Source: Bacteroidota bacterium (GTDB lineage: Bacteria; Bacteroidota; Bacteroidia; Chitinophagales; Chitinophagaceae). From it: a stretch of 64,000 bases of DNA. Location of the stretch: positions 124,001 through 188,000 of the forward strand of contig JAEZGS010000010.1 of the NCBI GenBank assembly GCA_023437225.1, written 5' to 3'. The position numbers were made by a program, and so were the translations under genes. The notes under the pieces are model-generated. The model was not told the DNA's origin. It made no database searches and worked only from the letters and a program-made list of their open reading frames with translations. Numbering within the stretch: the first letter of the stretch is position 1; each line of letters opens with the position of its first letter. Below, in pieces: positions 10,129-19,270 of the stretch.

Positions 10129-10165
10129 TCAGGAATCTGTTTTCATCGCAAATCCTGATTCAGGT

Positions 10166-13100
10166 TCACAGTTCGGCTTCCCGATTGTTAATCCGTCGGT
10201 ATCGCATAATTGCAGCGATGGTAATCATCAACAGCATAGCCACAGTCCAATATACCCACTGAGGTATTGGAACCGGATCACCAGCTGCGTAGGAGTGAAG
10301 TCCGGACAGGTAATAATTCACACCGAATGAAGTCATGATGATGGAAGAGAATGCCCACAAACTTGCAACGTTGTACACAAGCGCGTTGTTCATTGCCGGT
10401 ATCAACCGGAGATGAAGCACGAACGCGTAAACAATAACCGATATCAATGCCCAGGTTTCTTTCGGATCCCATGCCCAGTAGCGGCCCCAGCTTTCATTGG
10501 CCCATATACCACCGAGAAAAGTACCTATCGCCAAAAGAAACAAACCAATAGTAATGGCAAGCTCGTTTACAATAAGTAATTCCTGCTGGCTTATCAGCCA
10601 ACGATGTGAAGGATTAGAGGGTTTGAAGATCATAAACATCAGGCTTAACAGTGCAAGAATAGCTGCCAATGCAAGCGGTGCATAAGAACTCACAATGATG
10701 GCTACATGTATCTTCAACCAGTATGAGTTCAGCACAGGCATCAGATTGGTGATCTCCGGATTGAGCCAATCCAAAAATGCCACGAATAACAAGGTGCCAG
10801 AAAATAATAGGCTGAGGGGAATAGTGAATTTCGACCGGGAGGCGAATATCAATCCAAATAACAAGACACCCCATGCTACAAATACAAGCATTTCAAACCC
10901 GTCACTCCAGGGTGGATGGTTTGCGATATACCAACGTAAGCCAAGGTGAATGCTAAATACGAGCAGGCCGATCCAACTCAATGCCACACCCGCCTTCCAG
11001 CCGATGTGCAGCGCTCGTGATTCTTTGAAGAGCATTATAATGCCAACGGCCAGCATCAGTACACCAAGAATCCAGAACCAGCCGAAAAGTCGGTTGCCGA
11101 GCTTCAACTGGTTGTAAAGGATTTCTGTATTTAGCAACCTGTCATTTGGATAAACTTTATTGCCTGCATGTTTTTGAAACAGCCGGATGTATTCAAGCGA
11201 TTTGTCGGCCTGCTCCCAATTCTTTTGCTCAACGCCTTTTACAAGCCCCGCGAGATACACCGGAGTAATATTTTTGACGAACCGTGCGTCTTCTTCATCA
11301 AAGCCCTGCTGCCATTGCTGGCTGGTGAACCATGTATTATTTTTATCGGTCTTATTTGGAAATATCCGGAGGAAGTCGCCCGATAATAGTGCATAGAAGA
11401 TATTGAATCGCTCATCGGTTTTCAGTATCTCCTTATGTGCTTCATTCCTTTCAGCTGGTTTCCTTCGATTGGCTTCTTCCACAAGATCGTGTAACAGGTA
11501 GTCGCCATTTTCATTGATAAACTGCTTGAAGCTTATCTTTTCAGTTGGTTGAATACCCAGTGCTTTGAAGGCTTCATGTGATTTGTCTTTATCAATCTTA
11601 ATAACGGGTAGCTGACTGAAAGTTTGCGGATCGATTTGCACAGCAAGCAAGAATTGTTCGGCATTAAGCGATACCTCTCCTTTACCGGAGGATATCGTGA
11701 TTTTTGATCGACCGTTTAATTTCCTGATTATTTCATTTGCCAGGGTATTGAGAGGCTTCATTCTGCCATCAAGGTCCTGTACTACCAGGTTACCATATTC
11801 CGAGGCCTTTTCTTCCGGGATCACTATCGGTTGCCCCTGCGCAAATGAATTCGCGGAATAAAGAAAAAACATCAAAAGAATTTGGACGCCTGCGGAGCGC
11901 TTACGCAGCATCTTCAACTTTTTATTTAAAATGCTTACCCGACTACCTTTCGCGAAAAAAGTGAAGAACATGCCTATTGCAAGAAGTAGATAACCCGTGT
12001 ATGTGACGTAGGTTCCGGGCCTGTCCTGGTTAACCGAAAGTATGGTGCCTTTTTCATCGGCATCAAAAGAGGATTGGTAGAAACGATATCCCTCGTGATC
12101 GAGCACGTTGTTCATGAAAACTCTGTACGGAAATTCCACATCGTTTCCTTTAACTACAAGATTGCTTGCGTAGCTGGAAGGGCTTTGGCTTCCCGGGTAA
12201 CGTTGCAGATCAAATTTTGAAAGTGTAAGACTGAATGGCAACTTTTGCGCTCTTGGTCCATACGTCAACAGGTAATGTTTGCCTTCATGCATGAAGCTGT
12301 GCCACGCGGGGTTATAGGATACCAGTGTCTTATGCGCTTCAGTCAATTGCTTACCAGATTCATCGGTAACCTTCAACCTTACCACATCGTTTAAATTTTT
12401 TGCTTCATCCTTATTGGCTTCACTGATATAGCGGATCGCACTTTTATCATGTATTGCTTTTATTACAAATGCGGCACCTGTCAATTGATACAGCGAGCGC
12501 TGCTTCAATGGTCTTGTTTCACCGGCATGCACAACACTCATCTGTTGTGTGGCCATATCCATTACCTGTAAATGTATTTTGGAAGTGATCATCCATGTTG
12601 TATCCTTACGATGGATACGGATGGTACTTGTCGTATCATCATTGATCCCAACCAGTGCTTCACCTATCTGTATAAAATCATCTTCCGGAATGAGATGATC
12701 ATTTCGATCTTCATTAACTGCCACCGCCATATCGAAGATGGTTTTTTCGCCCTTTGTGATCTCTGCTCTGGCTGCTTTTGTGTAATCGGTGAAAATAACC
12801 CTGAGTGGTTGCTTATCAAACACAACCGATGTTTCAGTAGTTTCGAAACCGTAGCTATTCAGGTCAACCTGTCGTTCAAAGTGTTTTGCTTTGTTGTCTG
12901 CAATTTGCCTGACTTGCAAAAAGCGCTCTGCGCTATAATATATGTTTTGCTGTTGTCCTTCGCGAATGTGAATGACTCCTTCGCGTCCGAAATGTCGGGT
13001 GATACCCGCTCCAAGAATAATTATAACAAATGCAATATGAAACAAAGCAACAGGCCATCTGTTTCGATGCAGGAGCTTATATTGGTCTACATGAGCAAGG

Positions 13101-13279
13101 AAATTTATGGCAAGCCAGATCATCAACAGCTCAAACCACCAGGCTTCATATACAAGCGATCTTGCGGCTTGTGTTCCATGGTCATTTTCAATAAAAGTTG
13201 CCACTGCCATTGAGGTTGCAAAGGCAATCAAAAGAACCAGTGTAATTCGCGTCGAGATGAGAATCCTTAAATACTTCAT
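10166..13279 (-). CDS. ccsBA: Fused cytochrome c biogenesis protein CcsB(ResB)-CcsA (system II)
   Basis: 1037 residues from the ATG at 13279, one base after the stop codon of the porin gene; an in-frame TTG at 13297 would overlap that gene. The N-terminal ResB/CcsB half has membrane segments near residues 8-25 and 45-60 and a large periplasmic region. A middle periplasmic stretch follows, then a CcsA half with about eight membrane segments and the haem-handling WWD-type motif 'WGRYWAWDPKETWALI' near residue 940. Such fusions move haem to the outer face of the membrane and attach it to CXXCH sites. Being last in an operon with nrfHA, it probably matures those multihaem proteins. Whether it serves the CXXCK haem of NrfA specifically is not visible. 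Confidence 0.93.
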   Translation of the reverse strand: MKYLRILISTRITLVLLIAFATSMAVATFIENDHGTQAARSLVYEAWWFELLMIWLAINFLAHVDQYKLLHRNRWPVALFHIAFVIIILGAGITRHFGREGVIHIREGQQQNIYYSAERFLQVRQIADNKAKHFERQVDLNSYGFETTETSVVFDKQPLRVIFTDYTKAARAEITKGEKTIFDMAVAVNEDRNDHLIPEDDFIQIGEALVGINDDTTSTIRIHRKDTTWMITSKIHLQVMDMATQQMSVVHAGETRPLKQRSLYQLTGAAFVIKAIHDKSAIRYISEANKDEAKNLNDVVRLKVTDESGKQLTEAHKTLVSYNPAWHSFMHEGKHYLLTYGPRAQKLPFSLTLSKFDLQRYPGSQSPSSYASNLVVKGNDVEFPYRVFMNNVLDHEGYRFYQSSFDADEKGTILSVNQDRPGTYVTYTGYLLLAIGMFFTFFAKGSRVSILNKKLKMLRKRSAGVQILLMFFLYSANSFAQGQPIVIPEEKASEYGNLVVQDLDGRMKPLNTLANEIIRKLNGRSKITISSGKGEVSLNAEQFLLAVQIDPQTFSQLPVIKIDKDKSHEAFKALGIQPTEKISFKQFINENGDYLLHDLVEEANRRKPAERNEAHKEILKTDERFNIFYALLSGDFLRIFPNKTDKNNTWFTSQQWQQGFDEEDARFVKNITPVYLAGLVKGVEQKNWEQADKSLEYIRLFQKHAGNKVYPNDRLLNTEILYNQLKLGNRLFGWFWILGVLMLAVGIIMLFKESRALHIGWKAGVALSWIGLLVFSIHLGLRWYIANHPPWSDGFEMLVFVAWGVLLFGLIFASRSKFTIPLSLLFSGTLLFVAFLDWLNPEITNLMPVLNSYWLKIHVAIIVSSYAPLALAAILALLSLMFMIFKPSNPSHRWLISQQELLIVNELAITIGLFLLAIGTFLGGIWANESWGRYWAWDPKETWALISVIVYAFVLHLRLIPAMNNALVYNVASLWAFSSIIMTSFGVNYYLSGLHSYAAGDPVPIPQWVYWTVAMLLMITIAAIMRYRRINNREAEL

Positions 13280-13280
13280 G

Positions 13281-14594
13281 CTAAAAGAGGATACCAATGA
13301 ATTTATTTTTGTGAGTAGGTCTGAAGATGAACATTATATAAGCCCAGTTTTGAAAGTCCTTCGCATCAGGATTATTTTGAATTGCTTCAAACGTGTCAGA
13401 CTTAAAAAGCTGGCTATAGCCGCCTTGCAGCGATACAGCATCATTTACAAGATAACCGATGGTGAAGTCTAGTTCTGTGCCTAGATATTTGCCCGGGCCG
13501 GATATCGACATGTTCAATACATCCTTGTGTGTGTAAAACAAGTGGCCATCGATTTGTGCAAAGAGTTTTGCATTGAAGTCCATTCTTCCTTTCACAAAAA
13601 AATCTTCCAATCCAACATTGTTTTCATGGGCACCACCAACATAGAATAGGTCCATATATCCATTATGCATGTGATTTGTTCCGTAAAGAGGAGAGAAGGA
13701 GTTGCTTTTCCCAACCTGGCCTGCAGGAGTGCCGCTGATGATCTCGAAGCCAATACCGATCCTTAGTTTGCGTTTACTTGCTGTATCCAGGTTAAACTGC
13801 TGAACGATCTGAGCACTGATGTCATGTGCAGATAACCTAAGACCCTGTGGCATCTTTCCAAATTGGTAATAATAAAACGCGGATAAGCTTGTATTGCCTG
13901 ACTGATACTTGATTGCAGGCAGACCAAGAGTTTGTCTGTAACGAATTCCTTTATCTGTTATACGGCCGCTGCTGTCAACAACGGTGTATTGTCGGCCATC
14001 ATTCCAATACAATGCAGAGAGATGAAATTTTTTCCATGTATTCTCAAAGCGTACAAGCTGCGCAACCTTATATTGATTGGATATGGTAAATGTATTTCCT
14101 GCCAATTGTTGTGCGTCCTGGTTGTAGCCTGCACCCATATGCAGCTTCGCGTTTCCTGATTCATATTTTATTAAAGCAAAGTCATGCGCTCTTGCCTGTA
14201 AAGCCCAATCAAGGTTACCGAGGAATCGTGCATTGTCGTAATTCAATTCTTGTCTGCCGAGCTTTACTTTCCACTTCTCAGATAATTTGCCTTCGACATA
14301 AGCTTCATGTACGGATAAAAGATTGTCGCTTGTTTTTGTTTGCGGTGTATTGCCCCATACACGAATGTCCTGGATGCTCAGATAGAATGTGAAATTGCTT
14401 TTTGTATAACTGGCCTGTAATCTGGCCCGATGACCTATAAATGCTGCGGGGTCAGCACCGTCGGTTATCAGCTTTCCGTAACCATTCCTGAGCTCAGCTC
14501 GGAGAACGTACTGACCGTCGATATTGAATTGCGCGATGGCAGCAATCGGCAAGGATGCGTATATTAAACCGCACCACAAAAGTTTTTTGAGCAT
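13281..14594 (-). CDS. Alginate-export-type outer-membrane beta-barrel protein
   Basis: 437 residues with a signal peptide ending IAAIAQ. The body is rich in alternating beta strands with 'QASYTKSNFTFYLSIQDIRVWG' broken here to its hallmark 'SIQDIRVWG' and 'VKLGRQELNYDNARFLG', both typical of AlgE-like (alginate_exp) 14-18-stranded barrels. In Bacteroidota proteins of this type often sit next to nrfA and are probably outer-membrane channels, not real alginate exporters. Here it lies 15 bases after the nrfA stop and is followed directly by ccsBA, so it is co-transcribed with nitrite reductase. An anion or nitrite/ammonium channel role is inference from position only. Confidence 0.8.
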   Translation of the reverse strand: MLKKLLWCGLIYASLPIAAIAQFNIDGQYVLRAELRNGYGKLITDGADPAAFIGHRARLQASYTKSNFTFYLSIQDIRVWGNTPQTKTSDNLLSVHEAYVEGKLSEKWKVKLGRQELNYDNARFLGNLDWALQARAHDFALIKYESGNAKLHMGAGYNQDAQQLAGNTFTISNQYKVAQLVRFENTWKKFHLSALYWNDGRQYTVVDSSGRITDKGIRYRQTLGLPAIKYQSGNTSLSAFYYYQFGKMPQGLRLSAHDISAQIVQQFNLDTASKRKLRIGIGFEIISGTPAGQVGKSNSFSPLYGTNHMHNGYMDLFYVGGAHENNVGLEDFFVKGRMDFNAKLFAQIDGHLFYTHKDVLNMSISGPGKYLGTELDFTIGYLVNDAVSLQGGYSQLFKSDTFEAIQNNPDAKDFQNWAYIMFIFRPTHKNKFIGILF

Positions 14595-14609
14595 GGAAGT
14601 TTGAATGTT

Positions 14610-16097
14610 TTATTGAAGGATCGTCACTTTTTTCTGTGCTTCACGGGCCTTTCCTTCCTGGAGCCATTTAGGTACCACCTGTTCGAGGAACTCTGCTTTC
14701 TGCATACGTTCTTTTTCGATGTCAATTCCGATATATGCCTGCAATGCGGATTTGTTGGTGAGGTCAGGCATGGGAACGGGCTTATTGTGACCCAAGCCTG
14801 CGAGTACCCTGGCCAGCTCTATTCTGGTTTCCTGTATAATTGCTGAACCGTTGGCAAGTATCCTGCTGGATTCCAATGCGGCATGAAAACCGGCACCATG
14901 CGAGGCCGATACAAAATCCCATCGCCACTGTGCTTTACGGAGACCCTTTAAAATTGCAGCCATTTGTGGTTCCTTCGCTCCGAGCTTCCAGGCATATTCA
15001 GCTTCGAGATGTGCCATTGCGATCTGTCGTTGCAGGGCAGTGGTTAGCTGTTTCACCTTTCCCTGGCGTTCATAAACGTCAGAAATCAGGTCGTCCACTT
15101 TTTCGCGATGGCAAACAAAACATGAACTTTCTATATTTCTGAGAGGTGAACCGATGTGATGATTTGTAAATTTCTGCCCTCCTTCGGTGCCATACGGCAT
15201 GTGGCAATCCGCACATGACACACCACGCTTGGCGTGCACACCGAAACTCCACAACTCGTGGTCAGGATGCTGAGCCTTTAGCATTTTCGCTTTACTTAAT
15301 GGGTGAACCCAGTCGGCAAAATCAATACTGTCGTAATAGCGTTCCATATCTTCAACCGTGAATCCATTCTTCCATGGGAAGGTCACGTATGGTACGTCCT
15401 TTTTTCCCTCTTTATTTTTGTCAAAGAAATATTCAACGTGGCATTGTGCACAAACAAGCGAACGCATTTCCTGGTGCGATGCCTGGCTGATGTCTTTTCC
15501 CATCGCCTCATATGCTTCAATTAATGCCGGACGTGTTATTGTAAGATTCATAGTTTTCGGATTGTGGCAGTCTGCACATCCAATGGGGTTTATTACCTGG
15601 TTTCCAAAATCTGCGAGCTTTTTGCTGTAGAATTCTGTGACACCCAGTTCGCTCATCAGTCTGGGAACATCAGGACTTTTGCAAGTCCAGCAGGTACTGG
15701 GAATGGTGCTTTGCGCAGGATCTTTAGGTGCACCGATACGCACTGAACTCAGTACATCCCTTACCGCGTGGTTGTGCCCCCGTGGCTGATTATATCCTTT
15801 GCTGAAAGAATAGCCAGCCCATAAAATGATTGTTTCCGGATTTTCTTCCAAAGCATCCCGGAATCCGCTCGTATTGTATTTACTCTTGAAACTGGTATCC
15901 AGTGTTTTTTGATAGGACTCGTACTGACGCGGATAATTGAGACCCCATAATGAATCTCGCGGTTCAATACCTTCGATTGCAACTTTAGCCTGGTATGCGA
16001 AGCGCGCCTCTGTTCTTCGATCCATGATGGAGTATACCAGCATCGACAGCAGGAACACCACTACGATAGTGACAATAAAGAGAATCCAGTTCTTCAT
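14610..16097 (-). CDS. nrfA: Ammonia-forming pentahaem cytochrome c nitrite reductase NrfA
   Basis: 495 residues. Five haem sites are visible: the catalytic CWTCK at 136-140 (lysine-ligated haem, the NrfA hallmark), then CADCH 174-178, CAQCH 216-220, CADCH 295-299 and CFVCH 326-330. The N-terminus has a hydrophobic segment (about 5-24) that acts as a signal or anchor. The enzyme reduces nitrite by six electrons to ammonium in the periplasm, taking electrons from NrfH. The gene follows nrfH by 19 bases and precedes a porin and ccsBA in one operon. All five haem motifs are intact, so the enzyme is expected to be functional. Confidence 0.97.
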   Translation of the reverse strand: MKNWILFIVTIVVVFLLSMLVYSIMDRRTEARFAYQAKVAIEGIEPRDSLWGLNYPRQYESYQKTLDTSFKSKYNTSGFRDALEENPETIILWAGYSFSKGYNQPRGHNHAVRDVLSSVRIGAPKDPAQSTIPSTCWTCKSPDVPRLMSELGVTEFYSKKLADFGNQVINPIGCADCHNPKTMNLTITRPALIEAYEAMGKDISQASHQEMRSLVCAQCHVEYFFDKNKEGKKDVPYVTFPWKNGFTVEDMERYYDSIDFADWVHPLSKAKMLKAQHPDHELWSFGVHAKRGVSCADCHMPYGTEGGQKFTNHHIGSPLRNIESSCFVCHREKVDDLISDVYERQGKVKQLTTALQRQIAMAHLEAEYAWKLGAKEPQMAAILKGLRKAQWRWDFVSASHGAGFHAALESSRILANGSAIIQETRIELARVLAGLGHNKPVPMPDLTNKSALQAYIGIDIEKERMQKAEFLEQVVPKWLQEGKAREAQKKVTILQ

Positions 16098-16116
16098 AAT
16101 TACAGTCGTTAATCAG

Positions 16117-16761
16117 TTAATCAGTTTGTTTGTTTTTGCTTTCTTCCACTGTCTTTCGCAACCAAAGCGGTATGATCTCGAGATCTTCAGGGGCGAATTC
16201 TTTTATTGGCTCGATTTGAAAGCCGACCGAAGAAAGACTTTTCACGCGTCCATGCGGAACTTCGCGGTGGCATTCCCAGCAGGTTCTGTCAGTTCGCTTG
16301 CTGTGATGGTCCTCTACAAATCCCGCCATTTTTGCATCGGTCACCTGCTCCTGGTGACACCTGATACAATTGTTTTGAATGACTTTAATAGAGGCGGATT
16401 TTGCACGGATCACTTCTGGTTCGGCTCGTAATGTAAAGATTGACGCATGATATAAGCCGTCTTTAGCTTTAAAGAAATATTTGTTCACTGCATTATTATG
16501 CGGTACATGGCAGTCGTTACAATGTGCAACTCTTGCATGTGAACTATGTTTCCATGTAACATATTGCGGAGTCATTATGTGACAATTCACGCATGCCTGT
16601 GGGTCATCTGAAAGATAAGAAGCTGCATTACTTACATTGAGGATATAAAAACCGAGACCGATAAATGCTGCGGCAGCAATGATTACAGCGGTTCTCCAAC
16701 GATGAGGAGGAACAAGCCGATACTTTAATAAGAATCGTTCAATACGACGGCGTTTGCTCAT
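16117..16761 (-). CDS. nrfH: Cytochrome c nitrite reductase small subunit NrfH (NapC/NirT family)
   Basis: 214 residues. One membrane segment (about 24-43) is followed by four haem sites: CVNCHIM at 57-63 (with the Met of the CXXCHXM haem-1 motif of NrfH), CNDCH 81-85, CIRCH 132-136 and CWECH 161-165. It is the membrane-bound quinol oxidase that feeds electrons to NrfA. It is the first gene of the nrfH-nrfA-porin-ccsBA operon. The C-terminal tail of about 45 residues after the last haem is longer than in short NrfH proteins and partly charged. Confidence 0.95.
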   Translation of the reverse strand: MSKRRRIERFLLKYRLVPPHRWRTAVIIAAAAFIGLGFYILNVSNAASYLSDDPQACVNCHIMTPQYVTWKHSSHARVAHCNDCHVPHNNAVNKYFFKAKDGLYHASIFTLRAEPEVIRAKSASIKVIQNNCIRCHQEQVTDAKMAGFVEDHHSKRTDRTCWECHREVPHGRVKSLSSVGFQIEPIKEFAPEDLEIIPLWLRKTVEESKNKQTD

Positions 16762-16856
16762 TGACGCTTCGCTTAGTTTAACAATTATATCAATTATCAG
16801 GCCTTGTCAAATGAAGCTACTAAAAAAAGTGATTGATCGAATGAGATGATGAAAAA

Positions 16857-17049
16857 TTCGCTCACGAAGTGAGCTGGGTTTAATCAGGAATATTGCATGA
16901 TCCATTTCGCATTGGCCTTACCCAAAACCCTTCGCTCACTTCGTGAGCTGGGTTTATCAGGATGAGCAGGGTTTAATCAGGATTATTGCATGATCCATTT
17001 CGCATTGGCCTTACCCAAAACCCTTCGCTCACTTCGTGAGCTGGGTTTA
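16857..17049. repeat. Pair of 81-bp direct repeats with 15-bp palindromes
   Basis: Two copies of an 81-base unit (16876-16956 and 16969-17049, period 93 bases) differ at only about one position. Each ends in the palindrome GCTCACTTCGTGAGC (16934-16948 and 17027-17041) followed by TGGGTTTA. A third palindrome of the same core in the opposite loop orientation, GCTCACGAAGTGAGC, lies at 16860-16874 just before copy 1. There is no open frame. The region 16762-17127 lies between nrfH and tRNA-Arg and holds nothing else recognisable. It looks like a REP- or MITE-like element rather than a gene. Confidence 0.85.
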
Positions 17050-17054
17050 TTATT

Positions 17055-17080
17055 CTCCGCGCTTATGAAAGCGGAGCTTT
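17055..17080. other. Hairpin with CTCCGC / GCGGAG arms
   Basis: Just after the second 81-base repeat, arms CTCCGC and GCGGAG flank a ten-base spacer at about 17055-17077. There is no clear T run. It may be part of the repeat element or of the tRNA downstream region. Confidence 0.35.
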
Positions 17081-17098
17081 CAACGCTCGTAAAATAAT

Positions 17099-17125
17099 AA
17101 ACCCCTCGCTCTAAGCGAGGGGTTT
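17099..17125 (-). terminator. Terminator downstream of tRNA-Arg
   Basis: Twelve-base-pair stem AAACCCCTCGCT / AGCGAGGGGTTT with a three-base loop, followed on the minus strand by ATTATTTTAC. It lies three bases beyond the 3' end of the minus-strand tRNA. Confidence 0.85.
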
Positions 17126-17127
17126 CG

Positions 17128-17201
17128 TGACCCCGTCAGGATTCAAACCTGAAACCTTTTGATCCGTAGTCAAATGCTCTATTCAATTGAGCTACGGGGC
17201 C
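17128..17201 (-). tRNA. tRNA-Arg (anticodon ACG)
   Basis: A 74-base cloverleaf on the minus strand: acceptor GGCCCCG/CGGGGTC with one G.U pair, D-arm GCTC/GAGC, anticodon stem TTTGA/TCAAA with loop CTACGGA (anticodon ACG, read as ICG for CGU/CGC/CGA), five-base variable loop, T-stem TCAGG/CCTGA, discriminator A. CCA is not encoded. A heptamer array lies upstream of it and the 81-base repeats lie downstream. Confidence 0.95.
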
Positions 17202-17280
17202 ATCCGTTTTGCGGAGTGCAAAAATATGGTTTCAAACTTTTGCAGCCAAATTTTAGTGATGCCGAATTTAAATCAACCTT

Positions 17281-17343
17281 CCGCTTCCCGCTTCCCGCTT
17301 TCCGCTTCCCGCTTCTCGCTTTCCGCTTTCCGCTTTCCGCCTC
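17281..17343. repeat. Array of nine heptamers (CCGCTTC / CCGCTTT type)
   Basis: Nine consecutive 7-base units, CCGCTTC or CCGCTTT with one TCGCTTT and one CCGCCTC. The last unit overlaps the stop codon of the minus-strand nagB gene (17342-17344) by two bases. The array lies between nagB and tRNA-Arg. On the minus strand the unit reads GAAGCGG/AAAGCGG, matching the arrays at 29076 and 63928. Confidence 0.9.
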
Positions 17344-19243
17344 AAAATTTCCAGCGCACAAACGCTTCCATCGCGGCATATTTCGTCATACCGAGCTGCG
17401 CATACAAATTCGCAGTATTCGAATTGCGATCTTCTGCTCTCTGCCAAAACTCGCGCGCATCGCTGCCCTGGAAAGGTACCATGTCTTTCTGCGACTGATG
17501 TATAAATATTCCATGTCGCTTTTGTATCACCTGGTCCGGACTCATTGGTATCGCCATTTCAATTTCACTGATATCCCATTCCTGCCAAGCCCCCTTGTAC
17601 AACCACACATAACAATCCTTCACCCATTCATCGCCCGATTCTTTAATTCTTTTCAGCGATTCAAAAATAATATCCAGGCAAACCTTGTGTGTTCCATGTG
17701 GGTCTGCAAGATCGCCGGCGCAAAATACCTGGTGCGGTTTTATCCTCCTCAGCAATTCCATAGTGATCTCCACATCTTCTTCTCCCATCGGGTTCTTTTC
17801 AATCGTCCCTGTTTCATAAAATGGCAAATTCATGAAATGCGCATTGTCTTCCGGAATGCCTACATATCTGCATGTAGCCTTAGCTTCACACCTCCGGATC
17901 AAGCCTTTGATGCTTCTGATCTCTGGCGTATCCACCTGGTTTGATTTCTTCTTGCGAAGATATTCACGTGCCTGCTCGAGTATCTGGCCCGATCTGCTCG
18001 TATCGATTCCAAACATATCCTCAAACCCCACTGCAAAGTCGAGAAACCTAGTAACGAACTCATCTGTTACTGCAATGTTACCGCTGGTTTGATATCCAAC
18101 ATGTACTTCATGTCCCTGGTCGTGCAATCGCTGAAAAGTACCACCCATCGAGATGATGTCGTCATCCGGATGTGGTGAAAAGATGATGCATCTTTTTGGA
18201 TAGGGAAGATGACGTTCAGGATGGTTTGGCAGTGCAAAGTCGGGCTTCCCTGCTGGCCATCCCGTGATGCTGTCGCGCAGCATATAATATACCTGCAAAT
18301 TGATCTGGTATGCATCGCCTCTTTCAACAAGAAGGTCGCCGAGCCCGGAGTCTTTATAATCGCCATTAGTAAGACTAAGCAAAGGCTTTTGAAGCTTCAA
18401 AGCCATATCTACTACGGCCTTGCGGATCATTGCGGGTGTCCATTCACAATCGCCCGTAAGCCAGGGTGATTTAAACCGTGTGAGACTCGATGCAGTGATG
18501 TCTTCAAGCACAAACTCAACCTCCGCGTGTTGTTGCAAGAGAGAGGCAGGGATCTGCTCTGTTACGTTGCCTTCAACGGCTTTACGAACAATTGCGGCTT
18601 TCGCATCTCCAAATGCAAGCAAAAGGATCTTCCTTGATTTCAGGATCGTACTAATGCCCATTGTAAGTGCCATTCGTGGCACTTCCGAAAGATTCGCGAA
18701 CTCGTATGAATTTGCTATGCGTGTAGAATTGTCAAGCGCTATCAATCTTGTTTTTGAATATATGCTTGATCCGGGCTCGTTAAATCCAATATGTCCATTT
18801 AATCCAATGCCGAGTATCTGAAGATCGATGCCACCTGCTTCTTCGATCATAGTTTCATACTGAAGACAATGTTGCTTTACATCTTCTTTGGGCACTGCAC
18901 CATCAGGGATATGTATATTGTTTGGATCGATGTCAACATGGTCAAAAAGGTTTACTCTCATGAAGCGATGATAGCTTTGAAAAGCTTCCGCATCCATAGG
19001 ATAATATTCATCGAGATTAAAGGCGATTACATTTCTGAAACTGAGGCCTTCATTCCTGTGCATGCGCACAAGTTCAGCATACATTGCCCGGGGGGTCGAG
19101 CCCGTCGCAAAACCAATTACCGCAGGCAATTGTTGTTCCTGTTTGCTGCGGATCATCTTTGCCACTTCGTTTGCGGCATAAAGAGATCCCTTTTTGAGAT
19201 CTGGAAATATCTTAACAGGGATCTTTTCAAATGAGTCTACCAT
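17342..19243 (-). CDS. nagB: Glucosamine-6-phosphate deaminase fused to a PIG-L/LmbE deacetylase-like domain
   Basis: 633 residues, about twice the length of a plain NagB. The N-terminal half (about 1-275) is a NagB isomerase/deaminase: 'FATGSTP' 45-51, 'FNLDEYYPMD' 75-84 and the active-site stretch 'GLNGHIGFNEPGSS' 147-160. It converts glucosamine-6-phosphate to fructose-6-phosphate and ammonium. The C-terminal half (about 350-630) is a PIG-L family zinc deacetylase fold with 'SPHPDDD' at 356-362 and a later 'DPHGTH', both metal-binding motifs. This fusion is common in Bacteroidota; the role of the second domain is not settled, and deacetylation of an N-acetylated sugar would be logical. It lies 27 bases after the GH20 gene and is probably co-transcribed with it. 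Confidence 0.93.
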   Translation of the reverse strand: MVDSFEKIPVKIFPDLKKGSLYAANEVAKMIRSKQEQQLPAVIGFATGSTPRAMYAELVRMHRNEGLSFRNVIAFNLDEYYPMDAEAFQSYHRFMRVNLFDHVDIDPNNIHIPDGAVPKEDVKQHCLQYETMIEEAGGIDLQILGIGLNGHIGFNEPGSSIYSKTRLIALDNSTRIANSYEFANLSEVPRMALTMGISTILKSRKILLLAFGDAKAAIVRKAVEGNVTEQIPASLLQQHAEVEFVLEDITASSLTRFKSPWLTGDCEWTPAMIRKAVVDMALKLQKPLLSLTNGDYKDSGLGDLLVERGDAYQINLQVYYMLRDSITGWPAGKPDFALPNHPERHLPYPKRCIIFSPHPDDDIISMGGTFQRLHDQGHEVHVGYQTSGNIAVTDEFVTRFLDFAVGFEDMFGIDTSRSGQILEQAREYLRKKKSNQVDTPEIRSIKGLIRRCEAKATCRYVGIPEDNAHFMNLPFYETGTIEKNPMGEEDVEITMELLRRIKPHQVFCAGDLADPHGTHKVCLDIIFESLKRIKESGDEWVKDCYVWLYKGAWQEWDISEIEMAIPMSPDQVIQKRHGIFIHQSQKDMVPFQGSDAREFWQRAEDRNSNTANLYAQLGMTKYAAMEAFVRWKF

Positions 19244-19270
19244 CTTTATGTGAGTTATGTTTCTAATTAT

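Noticed and set aside
12572..13213. Plus-strand frame of 213 codons over the ccsBA gene
   Set aside because: Antisense to a conserved membrane protein; no motif.
16857..17049. The 81-bp repeats as a CRISPR array
   Set aside because: Only two copies, too long and with a 12-base spacer; no cas genes in the window.
17281..17343. Heptamer arrays as CRISPR or as coding repeats
   Set aside because: Units of 7-8 bases with no spacers, outside genes.
17159..17944. Plus-strand frame of 261 codons over tRNA-Arg, the heptamer array and nagB
   Set aside because: It crosses a tRNA and a repeat array and is antisense to nagB; the repeated 'PLPAFRF' part is just translated heptamers.
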